From assembly GCA_017390475.1 (NCBI GenBank), contig JAFPBO010000002.1:1-64000 (forward strand): 64,000 bases of DNA. Direction: 5' to 3'. The notes beneath the pieces are model-generated. The model had not been told where the DNA came from, did not search any database, and saw only the letters and a list, made by a program, of their open reading frames with translations. Positions 60,412 to 64,000 of this stretch are shown here, one piece after another (the stretch's first letter is position 1; the number at the start of each line of letters is the position of its first letter). Position numbers and translations under genes: made by a program. The stretch is from Loktanella sp. Its GTDB lineage: Bacteria > Pseudomonadota > Alphaproteobacteria > Rhodobacterales > Rhodobacteraceae.

Positions 60412-62508
60412 CTAGCGTGTAAACGCTTCTTTATTGCCGGCATCGACGTTCAGGATATTGCCGGTGGATTTTGCCGACAGGTCCGAGGCGAGGAAATAGA
60501 CGCCTTCGGCGATATCCTCTGGCAGCACTGACCGTTTCAGCAAGGACCGTTGACGATACATTTCCTCCAGCCCGTCTTTGTCGGTCTGGTAGGTGCTGGC
60601 GCGCTGGTCGAGCCATTCGCCAGACCAGATTTTCGAGCCGCGCAGCACGGCGTCAGGATTAACGGTGTTGACGCGGATGCCAGCATCAGCCCCTTCCAGC
60701 GCCAGACAGCGTGCCAGATGAATCTCTGCCGCTTTCGCCGTGCAATAGGCGCTGGCATTGGGGCTGGCGGCCAAACCGTTCTTGGAGGCGACAAAGACCA
60801 CTGACCCGCCGATCCCCTGGGTGCGCAGCAGTTTGAATGCTTCGCGGCTGACCAGGAAATAGCCGGTGGACAGGATATCCATGTTTTTGTTCCACAAGGC
60901 CAGCGTGGTGTCCTCGACCGGGGCAGAGGAGGCGATACCGGCGTTGGAGACCAGAATATCGACGCCGCCGAACTCCAGCGCTGTTTGCGCATAGGCGGCG
61001 ATCACCTGCGCCTCATCCGTGACATCCATGGCGCAGGCGCGCACGACATCTGCGCCAAAGGCTTTCGCCATGCCAGCCGCTACATCATCTACTGCCGCAC
61101 CGTCGATATCGGCGAGCATGACGCAGGCACCTTCTTTCAGCAGCCGTTCGGCGGTGGCGGACCCGATCCCGCCCGCGCCGCCGGTGACGAGGGCGATGCG
61201 GCCAGCCATGGATTTGGGTTTCGGCATGCGTTGCAGTTTGGCTTCTTCCAACAGCCAATATTCAATATCGAAGGCTTCCTGTTCCGGCAGGCCCTGATAG
61301 GTGGACACGGCAGAGGCCCCGCGCATCACGTTGATCGCGTTGACGTAGAATTCGCCGGATATCCGCGCCGTCGCCTTGTCCAGCGCAAAGGTGATCATGC
61401 CGACGCCGGGCACCAGATAGACCACCGCATTGGGGTCACGCAGGGCAGGGCTGTTGTCATGTTTGCAGCGGTCGTAGTAGGCGGCGTAATCGGCGCGGTA
61501 ATCCTCGATCGCGGGGGCAAGGCTGGCGAGCGTTGCGGCGATATCCGGCTTGGCCGGATCGAAATCCACCACCAGCGGGCGGATTTTCGTGCGCAGGAAA
61601 TGGTCCGGGCAGGAGGTGCCCATCGGGGCGAGCGTGTCCAGCATTTCAGAGCCGACGAATTCCAGCACCGCAGCAGAATCATCGAAATGACCGACCTTGT
61701 GCCGGTCGCCAGAGATCAGCCCGCGGATCACCGGCATCAGCTGTGCTGCAACAGCGCGGCGTTCCTCTGCGGGCAGGTCCGGGCGTTTGACGCCGCCAAA
61801 GGCGGGCTTGCCTGCGGATTGTTCCGCCAGCCAATCGGCGGCGGTGTTGATGATTTCCAGCGTAGTCAGATAGCATTCCTTGGCATCATCTGCCCAGGTG
61901 AACAGCCCGTGGCTTTCCAGCACAGCGCCGCGCATCTGCGGATTTTCCATGGCCAGCTTTTCCAGCCAAAGACCCAGTTCATAGCCCGGCTTTTTCCAGG
62001 GCAGCCAGCCGATATCATCGCCAAACACCTCTGCCGTCAGGTCGCGCGAATTGACCGAGGCGGCGATGGCGATGATCGCGTCGGAATGCACATGATCAAC
62101 ATGCTTGCGCGGCACATAGGCATGCAGTGGCGTGTCGATGCTGGCCGCGCGCGGGTTGAGGCTAAAGGTGCAATGCGGCAGATAGCCGACCATTTCATCC
62201 TCATGGTCCAGACCGCGATACATGCCTTTCAAGGCTTGCAGCTTGTCCATGTAAAGCGTCGAAAATCCGTCCATCTTGATCGACCCGATATCGCCGCCGG
62301 AGCCTTTGACCCACAACACCTCGACCATATCACCCGTCAGCGGGTCGCGTTCCATAACCTTGGCGCTGGTATTGCCGCCGCCGTAGTTGGTGACGCGCTT
62401 GTCAGAGCCAAGCAGGTTGGAGCGGTAAAGCAGCTTTTCCGATTCGCTCATGGCAGCCGCCTGCGCGTCATCCCACAGGTTTTTCAAATGGTTGTCGGGT
62501 GCTGTCAT
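60412..62508 (-). CDS. rhaD: Bifunctional rhamnulose-1-phosphate aldolase / lactaldehyde dehydrogenase
   Basis: A 698-residue fusion. Residues 1-430 are a class II aldolase/adducin domain (NYGGGNTSAKV; HVHSDAIIAIAAS with the zinc His pair; VLESHGLFTWADD), cleaving rhamnulose-1-phosphate. About 440-698 is an SDR (VTGGAGGIGSATAERLL; NAGIASSAP; YCTAKAAE) that handles the L-lactaldehyde product. This fusion is well known from rhizobial rhamnose clusters. GAGGAG precedes the ATG at 62508. Probably controlled by the adjacent DeoR protein. Confidence 0.92.
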   Translation of the reverse strand: MTAPDNHLKNLWDDAQAAAMSESEKLLYRSNLLGSDKRVTNYGGGNTSAKVMERDPLTGDMVEVLWVKGSGGDIGSIKMDGFSTLYMDKLQALKGMYRGLDHEDEMVGYLPHCTFSLNPRAASIDTPLHAYVPRKHVDHVHSDAIIAIAASVNSRDLTAEVFGDDIGWLPWKKPGYELGLWLEKLAMENPQMRGAVLESHGLFTWADDAKECYLTTLEIINTAADWLAEQSAGKPAFGGVKRPDLPAEERRAVAAQLMPVIRGLISGDRHKVGHFDDSAAVLEFVGSEMLDTLAPMGTSCPDHFLRTKIRPLVVDFDPAKPDIAATLASLAPAIEDYRADYAAYYDRCKHDNSPALRDPNAVVYLVPGVGMITFALDKATARISGEFYVNAINVMRGASAVSTYQGLPEQEAFDIEYWLLEEAKLQRMPKPKSMAGRIALVTGGAGGIGSATAERLLKEGACVMLADIDGAAVDDVAAGMAKAFGADVVRACAMDVTDEAQVIAAYAQTALEFGGVDILVSNAGIASSAPVEDTTLALWNKNMDILSTGYFLVSREAFKLLRTQGIGGSVVFVASKNGLAASPNASAYCTAKAAEIHLARCLALEGADAGIRVNTVNPDAVLRGSKIWSGEWLDQRASTYQTDKDGLEEMYRQRSLLKRSVLPEDIAEGVYFLASDLSAKSTGNILNVDAGNKEAFTR

Positions 62509-62560
62509 GGTGTCCTCCTCTGACCTCTGGTTGAAAATTGCGCCGAGTTCGCAATGAAAG

Positions 62561-62640
62561 TCAATCAATAACAATCATATTCAATCATGCTGCGTTGCAG
62601 AAATGATCATGATGACTGAAAATGATTGACAATGATTGTT
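62561..62640. promoter_or_regulatory. Phased operator array between rhaD and the DeoR gene
   Basis: Three copies of CAATCA(T) stand at exactly 10-base spacing on one side (62562, 62572, 62582), and their reverse complement AATGATTG recurs at 62621 and 62631, again 10 bases apart, with a diverged GATGACTG at 62611. The whole array is an inverted pair of tandem repeats in phase with the DNA helix. It lies between the divergent rhaD operon and the DeoR gene and is probably the binding region of that repressor. Confidence 0.75.
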
Positions 62641-62673
62641 TTAGTTGGAAACTAAGCAACAGGGGAGACGGTA

Positions 62674-63486
62674 ATGCACGAAAGCGAACGCCACAGGATC
62701 ATCTTGTCATCCATCGAAGGCCGACCCGTTGTCACGGTCGCCGATCTGGTCACGTTGACAGGGGCGAGCGAGGCCACAATCCGCCGCGATATCGCCGCCC
62801 TGCATTTGCAAAAGAAACTGCGCCGGGTGCGCGGCGGGGCGGAATCAGTCGCGCCGTCGCAATTCGTCAGCATCAATGCCCGACCGTTCAGCCTGAATGA
62901 AACGATCCGTCTGGCCGAAAAACGCGCGATTGCGCGGGCGGCTGTCGATCTGTGCAAGGATGGCGAGGCGATCATCATCAACGGCGGCACCACGACATTC
63001 CAGATGGTGCATCCGCTGACCGCGCGCCGATGCCAGGTCTTTACCAACAGCTTTCCCATCGCGGAACATCTGCTGAAACATTCCAAAAACACGGTGCTGC
63101 TGCCCGCCGGTGCGATTTACCGCGAACAGAACATCATCCTGTCGCCCTTTGATGAGGATGGCAGCCGCAATTTCTATGCCAGCCGCATGTTCATGGGCTG
63201 TCGTGGCCTTGGCGCGCTCGGGTTGATGGAAGGCGATCCGATGCTGGTGCAGGCCGAACAAAAGCTGATCAATCAGGCCGATGAACTGGTGGTTCTGGCC
63301 GATAGCACGAAATTTTCCGCCCGCTCCAGCCTGCTGCTTTGCGCATTGTCGCGGATCCATACCGTCATCACCGACGAAGGGATCAGTGACCGCGACGCCG
63401 CCATGCTGGACGCAGCGGATATCAAGCTGATCGTGGCCCGCACAGGGGCCGCTGACAGGACGGAGGACCGGGCAGGCGACGCCTGA
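62674..63486 (+). CDS. rhaR: DeoR-family rhamnose regulator
   Basis: A 270-residue DeoR repressor. The N-terminal HTH (TVADLVTLTGASEATIRRDI) is standard, followed by the DeoRC sensor domain (NGGTTTFQMV; LPAGAIYREQNI; DSTKFSARSSLL). It sits between the rhaD/rhaA operon and the transporter gene rhaS, like RhaR of Rhizobium leguminosarum. Ligand probably a rhamnose pathway intermediate. ATG at 62674 has AGGGGAG before it. Confidence 0.87.
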   Translation: MHESERHRIILSSIEGRPVVTVADLVTLTGASEATIRRDIAALHLQKKLRRVRGGAESVAPSQFVSINARPFSLNETIRLAEKRAIARAAVDLCKDGEAIIINGGTTTFQMVHPLTARRCQVFTNSFPIAEHLLKHSKNTVLLPAGAIYREQNIILSPFDEDGSRNFYASRMFMGCRGLGALGLMEGDPMLVQAEQKLINQADELVVLADSTKFSARSSLLLCALSRIHTVITDEGISDRDAAMLDAADIKLIVARTGAADRTEDRAGDA

Positions 63487-63514
63487 CGGATTTTTAACTG
63501 GGAGGAACGAAACA

Positions 63515-64000
63515 ATGTCTATTATGAAGAAAGCGCTGGCATCAGCGGCAATGGCAACAGTGATGCTGGCGCAGCCAGCATTGGCCGATGATGTGCGGAT
63601 CGCGCTGGTGGTCAAGGCGCTGGGGATCGGCTTTTTCGAAGCCGCCAATGAAGGCGCGCAAGAAGCCGCTGCCGAGTTGGGTGATGTTGAGATCATCTAC
63701 ACCGGCCCGACCAGCACCACCGCCGAAGGCCAGATCGAGGTGATCAACGCCCTGATCGCGCAAGGCGTCGATGCGATTGCGATTTCCGCCAATGACCCCG
63801 ACGCTGTCGCCCCCGCGCTGCAGCGCGCGATGGACCGTGGCATCACCGTGATCTCATGGGATTCTGGTGTCGCCCCTGCGGGCCGTCAGATGCATCTGAA
63901 CCCGTCATCGCCGGAATTGATCGGCAATACGATCATCAAACTGGCTGCCGATCATCTGCCCGATGGCGGCGATGTGGCGATCCTGTCGGCGACCTCGACA
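63515..64000 (+). CDS. rhaS: Rhamnose ABC transporter binding protein, partial
   Basis: The first 162 codons of a sugar-binding protein, cut by the window end. A signal peptide (KKALASAAMATVMLAQPALA) is followed by VRIALVVKALGIGFFEAANE and the hinge LIAQGVDAIAISANDPDAVA, typical of the periplasmic binding protein type 1 (RbsB-like) fold and of RhaS. GGAGG is placed nine bases before the ATG at 63515. With the DeoR gene 28 bases upstream it starts the rhamnose uptake operon. Confidence 0.88.
   Translation, partial: MSIMKKALASAAMATVMLAQPALADDVRIALVVKALGIGFFEAANEGAQEAAAELGDVEIIYTGPTSTTAEGQIEVINALIAQGVDAIAISANDPDAVAPALQRAMDRGITVISWDSGVAPAGRQMHLNPSSPELIGNTIIKLAADHLPDGGDVAILSATST

Noticed and set aside
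60985-62523. 512-codon open frame opposite the bifunctional rhamnose enzyme
   Set aside because: The opposite strand encodes a complete aldolase-dehydrogenase; the plus frame has no known domains.

Overview
The window is about 60% GC chromosomal DNA. It looks like a marine or soil alphaproteobacterium of the Rhodobacteraceae (roseobacter-type). The evidence is the gene order lipoprotein-dac-tmk-holB-tatD-MBL, the many solute-binding-protein transporters (ABC and TRAP), ATGA-type gene overlaps, a Fur/Mur-type box before sitABCD, and short GC-rich elements that recur at gene 3' ends. The genus cannot be fixed from the sequence alone.

Layout. 1-2135: right-hand edge of a probable integrated element, with a small doubtful ORF, a tyrosine recombinase and an att-like spacer next to tRNA-Ser(UGA). 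2446-8739: core operon (SPOR lipoprotein, D-Ala-D-Ala carboxypeptidase, thymidylate kinase, DNA polymerase III delta', TatD, MBL hydrolase), then an AEC carrier. 8848-13751 (-): polyamine/opine-type ABC importer. 14025-17453: SitABCD manganese/iron importer behind two palindromes. 17469-21379 (-): PqiAABC lipid-transport operon with PqiA split in two. 21471-25124: FAH-family hydrolase and a TRAP transporter. 25265-27540 (-): phosphoglucomutase and a small-molecule kinase. 27833-31280: ArsR regulator, DUF318-type permease, transglutaminase-like protein and MFS carrier. 31379-34180: adenylation-carrier-reductase megaenzyme, convergent with an SDR. 34993-36276: divergent HxlR/QorB redox pair. 36247-36864 (-): stand-alone HEN1-type RNA methyltransferase. 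37097-39136: Nudix hydrolase and PiT phosphate transporter. 39133-46737: carnitine/gamma-butyrobetaine module with an AraC regulator. 46724-53419: arginine/methylarginine module (2-ketoarginine decarboxylase, transaminase, TetR, DDAH) with a divergent amino-acid ABC importer that lacks an ATPase. 53593-59140: OppABCDF. 59158-64000: L-rhamnose operons (isomerase, bifunctional aldolase/dehydrogenase, DeoR regulator, RhaS cut by the window end) around a helically phased operator array.

How the genes work together. The carnitine block can be read as one route: a CoA ligase, an acyl-CoA dehydrogenase and a hydratase turn gamma-butyrobetaine into carnitinyl-CoA; carnitine dehydrogenase, the dehydrocarnitine cleavage enzyme and a fused thioesterase then give glycine betaine and acetoacetate. 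The next block joins DDAH to the arginine transaminase route. With the rhamnose, peptide, TRAP and polyamine systems, this describes a scavenger of osmolytes, modified amino acids and algal sugars.

The most unusual items are the HEN1-type methyltransferase without an evident Pnkp partner, the reductase-terminated NRPS-like enzyme whose adenylation pocket lacks the amino-binding Asp, the DDAH/AruHI cluster, the rhamnose operator array, and two families of short repeats, one of which has entered a coding sequence in frame.
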